Assembly: GCA_045648025.1 (NCBI GenBank)
Contig: JAZRNH010000063.1
Location: 14,902-78,901, forward strand
Direction: 5' to 3'
Origin: RGIG1681 sp045648025
GTDB lineage: Bacteria > Bacillota > Clostridia > Christensenellales > UBA1242
Length of the DNA: 64,000 nucleotides
A program made the position numbers and the translations under genes. This document shows positions 8,431-16,349 of the stretch, one piece after another; the first letter of the stretch is position 1, and every line of letters starts with the position of its first letter. Under the pieces are notes generated by a model. It did not search any database, was not told where the DNA came from, and saw only the letters and a program-made list of their open reading frames with translations.

Positions 8431-8456
8431 AAGAGTGAATATTTTCACTCTTTTTT
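8431..8456 (+). terminator. Rho-independent terminator
   Basis: AAGAGTGAA (8431-8439) pairs with TTCACTCTT (8444-8452), then a T-run. It ends the traX-like gene. Confidence 0.85.
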
Positions 8457-8526
8457 GTTGCAAAAAGTTAAATGTGTAAATTTGTAGCTTTTTTAAATTA
8501 TAATCAATATAAAAAAACAAATAATG

Positions 8527-8555
8527 TTGACAAATTTTGTAATTTTTAGTATTAA
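8527..8555 (+). promoter_or_regulatory. Promoter of DUF2238-like gene
   Basis: TTGACA (8527-8532), 17-base spacer, TATTAA (8550-8555); a better TATAAT at 8556-8561 is too far away. The start codon ATG 8584 has GGGGGAAG as ribosome site. Confidence 0.5.
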
Positions 8556-8583
8556 TATAATATAAAATCATTTGGGGGAAGTA

Positions 8584-9489
8584 ATGAAAAAATCTGCTAG
8601 ATTAACATATATTTGGCATCGTATTTTGATGGGTATAGTTTTTATAGTCAGCCTTTTGGGTGTTGTGTTAAACGACGATCAATCGGTTAAGTCTGACTAT
8701 CTTTTTAACTGTGCACAAAGTGGTATGTTTTTGATTTTTTCACTAGTTCCAGTCTTTTTGAAAAAACTTAAACTTGATGTTCCTGATTTCTTCTATATTG
8801 TGTTTATTGTATTTTGTTTGGCACATTTCTTCCTTGGAGAAATTTTGGGATTCTTTGTTATATTTAAATGGTGGGATTCAGTTCTTCACACATTCTCAGG
8901 TATGCTTATTGCACTTTTAAGTTTTTCACTTATAAGTTTATTAAATAATCACCTTGGAAACTTTAAACTTAATATGGGATTTGCAATTTTGTTTGCATTT
9001 TCACTTTCAGTGACCATTGGTGTTATTTGGGAAATTATTGAATTTACTGCCGATACATGGTTTGGTCTTAATATGCAAAGAGCTTATGTTTCAACTCTTT
9101 CTGGAAGGGGTGAACCATTTTTGGGACAAGCAGCACTAGCTGACACAATGAAAGATTTGATTCTTGATTCAATTGGTGCTGGTTTTGTATGTTTGCTTTG
9201 TGGAATTGGTGCATACAAAAAGAGAATTAGTCTTGAAGATTTATCATTTATTAAAAGAAGAGTTAAGGTTGAACCTGTAACCAATGAATCAGTTGATTTT
9301 GCAGCTATAACAACTGGTGATGGCGAATCGGTTGAACCAAAAGAAATGATTCCAATTTTTGATAATGAATCAAAAGAAATTGTTGTTGAAGAAAATTCAA
9401 AAATAGAAGAAAAACCAAAAACAACAAAAAAGAAGAGTCACCCACAAAAGGTAACTGCTAAAAAGGTAAATAAAAACTCTCAAAAATAA
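8584..9489 (+). CDS. Membrane protein (DUF2238/YjdF-like) with Lys-rich cytoplasmic tail
   Basis: A 301-residue protein with about six membrane helices in the first 210 residues, then a long charged tail. The core motif WWDSVLHTFSGMLIAL, followed by WEIIEFTADTWFG and DTMKDLILDSIGA, matches the DUF2238/YjdF-like membrane family (function unknown). The tail from about 235 is acidic and then turns to repeated Lys/Thr/Ala (KKKSHPQKVTAKKVNK), like the tails of YajC and SecF in this window. ATG 8584 is preferred over TTG 8572, since GGGGGAAG lies between them. The 3' end of the gene forms the left arm of its terminator. Confidence 0.7.
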   Translation: MKKSARLTYIWHRILMGIVFIVSLLGVVLNDDQSVKSDYLFNCAQSGMFLIFSLVPVFLKKLKLDVPDFFYIVFIVFCLAHFFLGEILGFFVIFKWWDSVLHTFSGMLIALLSFSLISLLNNHLGNFKLNMGFAILFAFSLSVTIGVIWEIIEFTADTWFGLNMQRAYVSTLSGRGEPFLGQAALADTMKDLILDSIGAGFVCLLCGIGAYKKRISLEDLSFIKRRVKVEPVTNESVDFAAITTGDGESVEPKEMIPIFDNESKEIVVEENSKIEEKPKTTKKKSHPQKVTAKKVNKNSQK

Positions 9490-9508
9490 TAAATTTGAGA
9501 GTTTTTTA
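9475..9508 (+). terminator. Rho-independent terminator overlapping the gene end
   Basis: AACTCTCAAA (9475-9484) pairs with TTTGAGAGTT (9494-9503), then TTTTT. The left arm is made of the last codons of the preceding gene. Confidence 0.8.
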
Positions 9509-9509
9509 A

Positions 9510-9539
9510 TTGCTAAAATATTGTTTGTTTATGTAAAAT
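9510..9539 (+). promoter_or_regulatory. Promoter of flavin reductase gene
   Basis: TTGCTA (9510-9515), 18-base spacer, TAAAAT (9534-9539). Confidence 0.5.
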
Positions 9540-9568
9540 ATAGTCATTAAAAATGTTTAGGAGATATT

Positions 9569-10102
9569 ATGAAAAAGGTTCTTATAATTTCATCTAGTCC
9601 AAGGAAAAATGGAAATTCTGACAGAATGTGCAGAGAGTTTGAAAAAGGTGCAGTTGAAGCAGGAAATGAAGTTTGTTATGTTAGACTTGCAGAAAAAAAT
9701 ATTGGTTATTGTATTGGTTGTTATGCTTGTCAAAACAATGGAAAATGTTTTAAAAATGATGATATGCAAGAACTACAAGAAAAAGTTTTAGCTGCTGATG
9801 TTTTGGTTTTAGCAACACCTGTTTATTTTTATTCAATGTCAGCACAGCTTAAAACATTTATTGATAGACTCACTCCAATTTATGAAGAGGTTAGGTCAGA
9901 TATTTATTTGTTTGCTACAGCATGGGATCCTGAAGTTAAAAATTTAGAATCAACATTAGAGGCTATGAGAGGTTTAACAAGAGACTGTTTTGAAGGTTGT
10001 GAAGAAAAGGCTGCAATTGCAGTTTCAGATGTTGGTGGAATGGGTGAGATTGAAGGTAGAAAAGAACTTGAAACTGCTTATAATCTTGGCAAAAATTGTT
10101 AA
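9569..10102 (+). CDS. NAD(P)H-dependent FMN reductase / flavodoxin-family iron-sulfur flavoprotein-like
   Basis: A 177-residue flavodoxin-fold oxidoreductase. The phosphate-binding loop is SSSPRKNGNSD (residues 8-18), and the Cys-rich segment CIGCYACQNNGKCF (about 49-62) is typical of the multimeric flavodoxin WrbA-like group, some of whose members bind an Fe-S cluster. ATPVYFYSMSAQLKTFIDR completes the FMN site. The substrate (quinone, iron or other) cannot be told. A good ribosome site (TAGGAGAT) precedes ATG. It is a single-gene unit between two terminators. Confidence 0.85.
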   Translation: MKKVLIISSSPRKNGNSDRMCREFEKGAVEAGNEVCYVRLAEKNIGYCIGCYACQNNGKCFKNDDMQELQEKVLAADVLVLATPVYFYSMSAQLKTFIDRLTPIYEEVRSDIYLFATAWDPEVKNLESTLEAMRGLTRDCFEGCEEKAAIAVSDVGGMGEIEGRKELETAYNLGKNC

Positions 10103-10112
10103 TAAAAAAATC

Positions 10113-10139
10113 AAGACAAGTTTTATCACTTGTCTTTTT
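10113..10139 (+). terminator. Rho-independent terminator
   Basis: AAGACAAG (10113-10120), 8-base loop, CTTGTCTT (10129-10136), then T-run. Confidence 0.8.
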
Positions 10140-10160
10140 ATTGATATAAAATCATAACTA

Positions 10161-10189
10161 TTGACTATGTGAATAAATTATGATATAAT
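10161..10189 (+). promoter_or_regulatory. Strong promoter of the WG-repeat/M16 operon
   Basis: TTGACT (10161-10166), 17-base spacer ending in TGA, TATAAT (10184-10189): near-consensus with an extended -10. Confidence 0.75.
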
Positions 10190-10213
10190 TTATGTAACTA
10201 TGAGGGCAAAAAT

Positions 10214-11707
10214 ATGAGATATTTAGACTCAACAAAAGTAAGTCATATTTCAGTTGCGGGTGATGATAAATTTATTGTTGCCATTTTTCGCGATGACAAA
10301 AAAAGAGAAAGAACCTTTATGGATAGTCTTGGAAGAATTTCTGATAAAGGCTATTATAATCTTGAAAAAAGAGATAGAGATAATTTTTTTGAAGCAGAAT
10401 ATGATGCAGGGTCAAGGCAAAAAATTTTAATTAATCCAGAAGGTGAAGAAATTTTTGTTTTTGGAAGCAGAGATGAAGTTCATCCATTTAGAGATGGCTT
10501 TGCAGTGTTTGAACCAGATAAAGCGGAAAGAAATTACTGGGTTTCTGAAAAAGGTGAAATATTTGGGCAAGAATTTAAAACAGTTTATGACTTTTCTTAT
10601 GGTCTTGCCGTTGCTCAACTTTTAAATGGAAACTTTGTGTTTGTTAATACAAAATTTGATATTGTTAGTCCAGAATTTGAACATATTATGCCATTTTTTA
10701 ATGAAAATTATACAACAGCTGTTATTTGTGGCAAGACTGTTGTTATTGATAAAAATTATCAAATTATAAGCGATGGTTTTATTGATGAAAATGGAATAAA
10801 ACAAGACTATAAAACAATATATTACATTGATAAAAACAATATAATTTATCATTATGATTCAGATAAAAAATTAAAATTTTCACTTATTAGCATTGATGGA
10901 AAACAACTTGGAACAGACCACTGGTCAATTGCTGGGTTTGTTGATGGAATATGCAGGGTTCAGGACCCTGACGGAACAGGATATGTTGACCTTTCTGGAA
11001 ACTATATAACAAATCAAAAATTTATCAATGCAAGTGATTTTAAAGAAGGTTTTGCTGTTGTTGGTGGCTTTGATGAAAATAGAGAGTTTATTTTTGCATT
11101 TTTAAAACCAGATGGCACACTTTTAGATTTTGATTCATCATATTTTAAATCGCACCCAGAAAAGAGTAAAAATTGGATAGAATTTGCTAGTGATTTTAGC
11201 GAAGGATTAGGAACGGTTATTGTCAAAGGAACAAAAAGATATGCTGTTGACAAAACTGGAAAAATTTTGAAAGGTGCTTCATGGCTTGGTGAGTTTCACA
11301 GTGGACTTGCAACTTATGAAACAAAGTCAAAAAAGAAATCATATTTAAACACTAAATTTGAATCATTTTCAAAAGAATTTGACAGTGCTAGTAGATTTTA
11401 TGGTCGTTTTGCAGTTGTTGCAAATGGTGATGATTATGATGTTATTTTGCAAAACGAAACAATGCTTAGTGAAATTAGCAAGTTTGCTGAGCAAATTGAA
11501 ATTAATCCAAGAAATATAATAATGCTTCCAGATAATTTCTTTTTTGATGAAAAATTGATTGCTAATTTCTTTGAACTTTCACTTGATGTTGCAACAAGAA
11601 CGGGTGATGAAGAATATTTGCAAATTTCAAAAAGAATTTCTGAAAGACTTAAAGAAAGAGTTCAAGAACAGGCAAATTTAAATAAACTTAGAGGCAAAAA
11701 TGGTTAA
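10214..11707 (+). CDS. WG-repeat protein
   Basis: A 497-residue protein built from divergent WG (KWG) repeats: recurrent blocks in which a hydrophobic strand is followed by G.A.V and then an aspartate/lysine-G turn (for example DFSYGLAVAQL, DFKEGFAVVG, DFSEGLGTVIV, EFHSGLATYE). No signal peptide is seen, so it is probably cytosolic. Such repeats form a beta structure thought to bind proteins; no enzyme motif is present. The last about 60 residues are helical. Its stop overlaps the start of the M16 peptidase gene by 8 bases, so the two are translationally coupled and may act together. Confidence 0.7.
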   Translation: MRYLDSTKVSHISVAGDDKFIVAIFRDDKKRERTFMDSLGRISDKGYYNLEKRDRDNFFEAEYDAGSRQKILINPEGEEIFVFGSRDEVHPFRDGFAVFEPDKAERNYWVSEKGEIFGQEFKTVYDFSYGLAVAQLLNGNFVFVNTKFDIVSPEFEHIMPFFNENYTTAVICGKTVVIDKNYQIISDGFIDENGIKQDYKTIYYIDKNNIIYHYDSDKKLKFSLISIDGKQLGTDHWSIAGFVDGICRVQDPDGTGYVDLSGNYITNQKFINASDFKEGFAVVGGFDENREFIFAFLKPDGTLLDFDSSYFKSHPEKSKNWIEFASDFSEGLGTVIVKGTKRYAVDKTGKILKGASWLGEFHSGLATYETKSKKKSYLNTKFESFSKEFDSASRFYGRFAVVANGDDYDVILQNETMLSEISKFAEQIEINPRNIIMLPDNFFFDEKLIANFFELSLDVATRTGDEEYLQISKRISERLKERVQEQANLNKLRGKNG

Positions 11708-12959
11708 TATTAAAACTTATAAAAATGGACTTAGGTTGTGTCACGAAAAAAATGACAAAAATGTTATTGCAATTAACATATTGTTTAATGTGGGTTCGCA
11801 AAATGAATCTGAAAATGAACAAGGTTATTCACATTTTATTGAGCATTTGCTCTTTAAAAGTTCAGAAAAATACTCAACCATTGATATAATGGACAAACTT
11901 AGTTATTATGGTGCAGATTTTAATGCTTACACATCAAGAACAGTAACTAGATACATTTTTAAATGTTTAAAAGAAAATTTTGAACCTTGCTTTGAAATTT
12001 ATTCGGATATGATATTAAACCCTAAGTTTGATCCAGATGAAATTGACAAAGAAAGAAATGTTGTTGTTGAAGAAATGAAAAAGTGTGATGATGATCCAGT
12101 TGAAGTTCTTTATAGAACTGTTATGGAAAATTATTATTACGGAAACTCTTATGCTCACGATGAACTTGGAACTGAAAAAAATATTATGACTGTTTCAAGA
12201 GAGCAATTGCTTGAATATAAAAACAAGCATTACACCGCAAACAATTGCATTGTATCGGTTGCTGGAAATATTGAATTTGATGAACTTGATAAAATTATTG
12301 AAAAATATTTTGTTTCAAATTTCAAATCGGCAGGTGAGCCATATTCTTTAAAAAAGCAAGAGATTGTGCCTAATATTAAAGAAAAATATACAATTGTTGA
12401 AAGAGATGATAATCAAGCAAATGTTTGCATACATATTGCATCGGTTCCATCTTTTAGTGATAAAAAATATATTGCAGATGTTTACACAAGTATTTTGGGA
12501 AATTCGCAAAACTCAAGACTTTATAAAATTATTAGAGAAGAACTTGGTTTGGTTTATACTGTTTATGCTTTTGCAGACAATGTTTCTGTGACAGGTGGAA
12601 TATTTATTATGCTTGGAACTAGACCAAAAAATGTTAAAAAGGCAGTTAGTGAAATCAAAAAGATTATTTTAGATTTTGCAAAAAACGGTGCAACAGAAGA
12701 AGAACTTGAAAGAGTTAAAAATTTAAAGAAGTCTGTTATTGAATTTAATGGCGAAACAAACAGTGACACAGCTGAAGCAAATGGCAGTATGCTTCATTTG
12801 CACGGAAATTGCAAAACAATTGAAGAAAGAAAACAAAATTATTCTGCTGTAACAATTTCTGCTGTTAATGAATTTGCAAAAGTTATTGCAAACGAAGATA
12901 GATTTAATGTTGTTGCTGTTGGAAAGAATTTAAACATTGATGATTTAAAGCAATTTTAG
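11700..12959 (+). CDS. M16 family zinc metallopeptidase (active type)
   Basis: A 419-residue insulinase/processing-peptidase family protein. The inverted zinc motif HFIEH (about residues 46-50) is intact and the third ligand lies in ERNVVVEEM (about 118-126); the second M16 domain with its R/Y motif (NSRLYKIIREELGLVYTVYA) follows at about 263-282. It should therefore be catalytically competent, unlike the paralogue at 47482. The substrate is unknown; in Firmicutes such proteins process peptides or exported proteins. It overlaps the WG-repeat gene by 8 bases. Confidence 0.85.
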   Translation: MVNIKTYKNGLRLCHEKNDKNVIAINILFNVGSQNESENEQGYSHFIEHLLFKSSEKYSTIDIMDKLSYYGADFNAYTSRTVTRYIFKCLKENFEPCFEIYSDMILNPKFDPDEIDKERNVVVEEMKKCDDDPVEVLYRTVMENYYYGNSYAHDELGTEKNIMTVSREQLLEYKNKHYTANNCIVSVAGNIEFDELDKIIEKYFVSNFKSAGEPYSLKKQEIVPNIKEKYTIVERDDNQANVCIHIASVPSFSDKKYIADVYTSILGNSQNSRLYKIIREELGLVYTVYAFADNVSVTGGIFIMLGTRPKNVKKAVSEIKKIILDFAKNGATEEELERVKNLKKSVIEFNGETNSDTAEANGSMLHLHGNCKTIEERKQNYSAVTISAVNEFAKVIANEDRFNVVAVGKNLNIDDLKQF

Positions 12960-13012
12960 ACAAAAACATTTGTTCAAAATAAATATATGATTAAAATATT
13001 GTCGCAAGTTTG

Positions 13013-13041
13013 TTGACAATATTTTTTTTTAGTATTATATT
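13013..13041 (+). promoter_or_regulatory. Promoter of htpG
   Basis: TTGACA (13013-13018), 17-base spacer, TATATT (13036-13041), with the CIRCE operator starting two bases after it. Confidence 0.8.
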
Positions 13042-13042
13042 G

Positions 13043-13069
13043 TTAGCAGTTGGCAATAATGAGTGCTAA
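13043..13069 (+). promoter_or_regulatory. CIRCE operator (HrcA binding site)
   Basis: TTAGCAGTT-N9-GAGTGCTAA. The CIRCE consensus is TTAGCACTC-N9-GAGTGCTAA; the right arm is perfect, the left arm differs at its last three bases, and the 9-base spacing is exact. Its place at the transcription start fits HrcA repression of htpG. Confidence 0.85.
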
Positions 13070-13105
13070 TTTATAAAATTAAAATTTGATATTTAGGAGA
13101 TTTAA

Positions 13106-14983
13106 ATGAAAAGTTTTAAAACCGAATCGAAAAGAATTTTAGATTTAATGATAAACTCAATTTACACAAACAAAGAAATCTTTTTAAGAGAACTTATTTC
13201 AAACTGCTCTGATGCTATTGATAAACTTTATTATAAAAGCCTTTCAGAAAATATTGGTTTGAACCGTGGTGATTTTGAAATTAAGATTTCTGCAGATAAA
13301 GAAAATAGAACTTTAACAATTTCTGATAATGGAATTGGTATGACAGCAGAAGAACTTGAAAACAATCTTGGAACTATTGCAAAAAGTGGTTCACTTGCTT
13401 TCAAAAAAGACAATGCTAAAAAAGAAGATATTGACATTATCGGTCAATTTGGTGTTGGTTTTTATTCTGTGTTTATGATTGGCGAAAAAGTTGAAGTTTT
13501 GTCAAAAGCATATGGTGAAAAAGAGGCAAATGTTTGGGTTAGTTCGGGTGCTGAAGGCTATGAAGTTAAATCAGCAGAAAAAGAAACTAATGGAACAGAA
13601 ATTAAAATTTATTTAAAAGCAGACACAGAAGATGACAGATATTCTGAATTTATGGAATATTATAAACTTCGTGAACTTATTAAAAGATATTCAGACTATA
13701 TTAGATATCCAATAAAAATTGAAAACGAAGTTCCTGCAGCCGATGAAACAACCGATGAAAATGGAAAGCGAATCACAACCGTAAAAGAGTGGGAAACCAT
13801 CAACTCAATGATTCCTATGTGGAGAAAACCAAAGTCTGAACTTTCTGATGAAGACTATAATAAGTTTTATAAAGATATGTTTTATGATATTGATGACCCA
13901 TTTATGCATTTGCATTATCAAGTTGAAGGTTTGATTGATTATAAAGCTTTGATTTATATTCCAAAAAAATGTCCTGAAGCATATTTTTCAAAATATTTTG
14001 AAAGAGGTTTAAAGCTTTATTCAAATGGTGTTTTAATTATGGATAAGTGCAAAGAACTTATTCCTGAATATTTTGGATTTGTTCAAGGTTTGGTTGACTG
14101 TGAACTTTCGCTCAACATTTCACGTGAAACCGTGCAACAAGATAGACAACTTAGAAAAATTGCTCAAAATATTGAAAAACAAATCAGAAAAGAACTTCAA
14201 GATTTGGTTGATAATGATAGAGAAAAATATGAACAATTTTATAAGAGTTTTGGTTTACAACTCAAAGTTGGAATCTATAATAACTGGGGTATGGACAAAG
14301 AAAAACTTCAAGACCTTGTTATGTTCTATTCTGTAAAACAAGACAAACTTGTTACATTTAAAGACTATGTTGCAAAAATGCCTGAAGATCAAAAGTTTAT
14401 TTATTATGCAACAGGCAACTCAATTTTATCTGTTAAAAAGATGCCACAAACAGAAAAAGTTTTAAATTCTGGTTATGATGTTCTTTGTATGACTGACAAT
14501 GTTGATGAATTTGCAATCAAATATGTTGCGGCTTATGATGGAAAAGAATTTAAAAATGTAACCGATGGCAATACTGGAATAGAAAACACAACCGAAGAAA
14601 CAAATGAAGAAGACAAGCCACTTTTAGAGCTTATTGAATCTGCACTTCAAGGCGAAGTTTTTGCAGTTAAACTTTCTAAAAAGCTTGGCGACCACCCAGT
14701 ATGTTTGTCAACAGAAGGTGAAGTTTCAATTGAAATGGAAAAAGTGTTTAGAAATATGCCACAAGGCGATCCATCAACACAAGATATTAGGGCTAAAAAG
14801 ATTCTTGAAATCAATGCAGAACACAAAATCTATGAAAAAATGAAGTCACTTTTTGGAACAAATGATGAGGCAATAAAAGAAATTGCAACAGTGTTGCTTG
14901 ATGAAGCAAAACTTATTGAAGGACTTCCAATTGATGATATGGAAAGGTTTGTTTCACTTGTTTCAAAATATATGGCAGAATAA
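13106..14983 (+). CDS. htpG: Chaperone HtpG (Hsp90)
   Basis: ATP-dependent cytosolic Hsp90 chaperone, 625 residues, as long as the E. coli protein. The GHKL ATP site is complete: RELISNCSDAIDK (about 27-39), DNGIGM (near 76), GQFGVGFYSVF (near 113) and GTEI. The middle domain carries the LNISRETVQQ region with the catalytic Arg. ATG 13106 follows TTAGGAGATT. The gene is a single-gene unit with a CIRCE site at the promoter and a terminator behind, so heat-shock control by HrcA is expected. Confidence 0.97.
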   Translation: MKSFKTESKRILDLMINSIYTNKEIFLRELISNCSDAIDKLYYKSLSENIGLNRGDFEIKISADKENRTLTISDNGIGMTAEELENNLGTIAKSGSLAFKKDNAKKEDIDIIGQFGVGFYSVFMIGEKVEVLSKAYGEKEANVWVSSGAEGYEVKSAEKETNGTEIKIYLKADTEDDRYSEFMEYYKLRELIKRYSDYIRYPIKIENEVPAADETTDENGKRITTVKEWETINSMIPMWRKPKSELSDEDYNKFYKDMFYDIDDPFMHLHYQVEGLIDYKALIYIPKKCPEAYFSKYFERGLKLYSNGVLIMDKCKELIPEYFGFVQGLVDCELSLNISRETVQQDRQLRKIAQNIEKQIRKELQDLVDNDREKYEQFYKSFGLQLKVGIYNNWGMDKEKLQDLVMFYSVKQDKLVTFKDYVAKMPEDQKFIYYATGNSILSVKKMPQTEKVLNSGYDVLCMTDNVDEFAIKYVAAYDGKEFKNVTDGNTGIENTTEETNEEDKPLLELIESALQGEVFAVKLSKKLGDHPVCLSTEGEVSIEMEKVFRNMPQGDPSTQDIRAKKILEINAEHKIYEKMKSLFGTNDEAIKEIATVLLDEAKLIEGLPIDDMERFVSLVSKYMAE

Positions 14984-14990
14984 CAATTTT

Positions 14991-15027
14991 AAAGGATGAA
15001 TTTTGTATAAAATTTATCCTTTTTTTA
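14991..15027 (+). terminator. Rho-independent terminator after htpG
   Basis: AAAGGATGAATTTT (14991-15004) pairs imperfectly with AAAATTTATCCTTT, then a T-run. Confidence 0.75.
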
Positions 15028-15096
15028 TTAAAAAACAGTTGACAAAACAACCTTTTGACACTAGTTGTAAAATTTAAATTTTTTTTAATTTTCTTT

Positions 15097-15125
15097 TTGA
15101 CTTAAAATTTCATTTGTGATAGAAT
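15097..15125 (+). promoter_or_regulatory. Promoter of exported-protein gene
   Basis: TTGACT (15097-15102), 17-base spacer ending TTGTGA, TAGAAT (15120-15125). The untranslated leader is about 65 bases. Confidence 0.7.
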
Positions 15126-15196
15126 CTATTCGTTTTGTTGGTATTTTTTTCTGAACCAAAAAACCGCTACTTAATTACGATAGAAAAAAGGAATTT

Positions 15197-15778
15197 ATGC
15201 TAATGAAAAATAGAAATTTGAGAACATTTTTAATAAGTTTATCTATGATTGTTTTGGGTGTTTTTATCTCACTTTGCATTGTGCTTCCAACAGTGAATTA
15301 TAATGAAGAATCTGCTAATATTGGAAATACATTTGTAAACAAAAACTATGAGAGCAATGATGGAAAAATTTCAGCAACTGTTCAAAATGGAAATCAAGAA
15401 AACAACACAACGGTTGATGATGGAACTGTGAAATTTTTCACCAATGAGCAAACTGTTTCTAAAACAAAAAATATTGTTGGTGAAACCACAATGCTCACAG
15501 TTTCGTTTAAGGTTTTTGCAGTTAATGAAACTAGCACAAACAAAACAATTCATTCATCTGCATTCAATGGAAAATATGACATTGATTCTGCTGGTCTATT
15601 TTATAAAATTGAATGCAATGATGATGAAAAATCAAAAACGGTTTTGCCGGGTGAAAGTCAAGATTTTGACTTCTCTTTAACTTATGTAATTACAGATACA
15701 GAAAATTTTAAAGCAAATAATAAATTTAACCTTACCATCAACTATATGGCAGATGAAGTATTTTCAATTGCCGTGTAG
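15197..15778 (+). CDS. Hypothetical exported or membrane-anchored protein
   Basis: A 193-residue protein that I do not recognise. It has a basic start (MKNRNLR) and one hydrophobic helix (about 12-32) serving as signal or anchor, then an extracellular beta-rich domain with many Asn, Thr and Ser, e.g. MLTVSFKVFAVN, GLFYKIECND, FDFSLTYVITDT. The alternating pattern suggests an Ig-like or camelysin/TasA-like beta sandwich, but no family signature is clear. No LPXTG or lipobox. AAGGAATTT precedes both ATG 15197 and ATG 15203; either could be the start. It is driven by a strong promoter of its own. Confidence 0.55.
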   Translation: MLMKNRNLRTFLISLSMIVLGVFISLCIVLPTVNYNEESANIGNTFVNKNYESNDGKISATVQNGNQENNTTVDDGTVKFFTNEQTVSKTKNIVGETTMLTVSFKVFAVNETSTNKTIHSSAFNGKYDIDSAGLFYKIECNDDEKSKTVLPGESQDFDFSLTYVITDTENFKANNKFNLTINYMADEVFSIAV

Positions 15779-15782
15779 TTGG

Positions 15783-15803
15783 TTTGGAACAATTTGTTCC
15801 AAA
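15783..15803 (+). repeat. Perfect inverted repeat after exported-protein gene
   Basis: TTTGGAACA, 3-base loop, TGTTCCAAA. A T-run (15812-15818) follows eight bases later, too far for a textbook terminator, so this may be an imperfect terminator or a protein site upstream of rlmH. Confidence 0.5.
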
Positions 15804-15841
15804 TGGTGAGGTTTTTTTGTTTGCAGTTTTTTGCGAAATAA

Positions 15842-15870
15842 TTGCAATTAATATTAAAATGTATTATATT
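15842..15870 (+). promoter_or_regulatory. Promoter of rlmH, predicts a leaderless mRNA
   Basis: TTGCAA (15842-15847), 17-base spacer, TATATT (15865-15870), then exactly 6 bases to ATG 15877. No Shine-Dalgarno sequence. Confidence 0.65.
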
Positions 15871-15876
15871 GTAATT

Positions 15877-16335
15877 ATGAAAATTAATATTGTATCAGTT
15901 GGAAAAATTAAAGAAAAGTTTTATATTTCTGCAATTGAAGAGTATGCAAAACGACTTTCAAGATTTTGTTCATTTAACATTATTGAAGTTGATGAAGCTT
16001 CAAAGATTGATAATCTTGAAAAAAAGTCAGAAGCAGAAGGCAAGTTGCTTTTAGAAAAATGTTCAGGTGTAATTGTTGCTCTTGATGGAAAAGGAAAACA
16101 ACTCTCAAGCCCTGAAATTGCTGATTTTATCAAAAATAATCAAGTTTCTGGTGTTAGTGAAATATCTTTCGTTATTGGTGGCTCAAATGGGCTTTCACAG
16201 GCTGTTTTGTCTGCAGCTAAACTTGTTCTTTCGTTTGGAAAAATTACTTTTCCACATCAACTTTTTAGAGTGGTTTTAACCGAACAAATTTACAGAGCAT
16301 TTACAATAATTTCAGGGCTTCCATATCACAAATAA
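15877..16335 (+). CDS. rlmH: 23S rRNA pseudouridine-1915 N3-methyltransferase
   Basis: SPOUT methyltransferase of 152 residues that methylates pseudouridine 1915 in helix 69 of 23S rRNA on the assembled ribosome, using SAM. The N-terminus MKINIVSVGKIKEKFY, the SAM-binding knot SFVIGGSNGLS (about 98-108) and the C-terminal motif HQLFRVVLTEQIYRAFTIISGLPYHK are diagnostic. I start at ATG 15877, because upstream in-frame codons back to 15784 cover the promoter and the family begins with this Met. No ribosome site, consistent with a leaderless message. The metal ATPase gene follows after 14 bases. Confidence 0.95.
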   Translation: MKINIVSVGKIKEKFYISAIEEYAKRLSRFCSFNIIEVDEASKIDNLEKKSEAEGKLLLEKCSGVIVALDGKGKQLSSPEIADFIKNNQVSGVSEISFVIGGSNGLSQAVLSAAKLVLSFGKITFPHQLFRVVLTEQIYRAFTIISGLPYHK

Positions 16336-16349
16336 TACAAGGAGAATTT

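Noticed and set aside
15783..15818. Inverted repeat after the exported-protein gene as a normal terminator
   Set aside because: The stem is perfect but the T-run starts eight bases later, so I list it as a repeat and not as a terminator.
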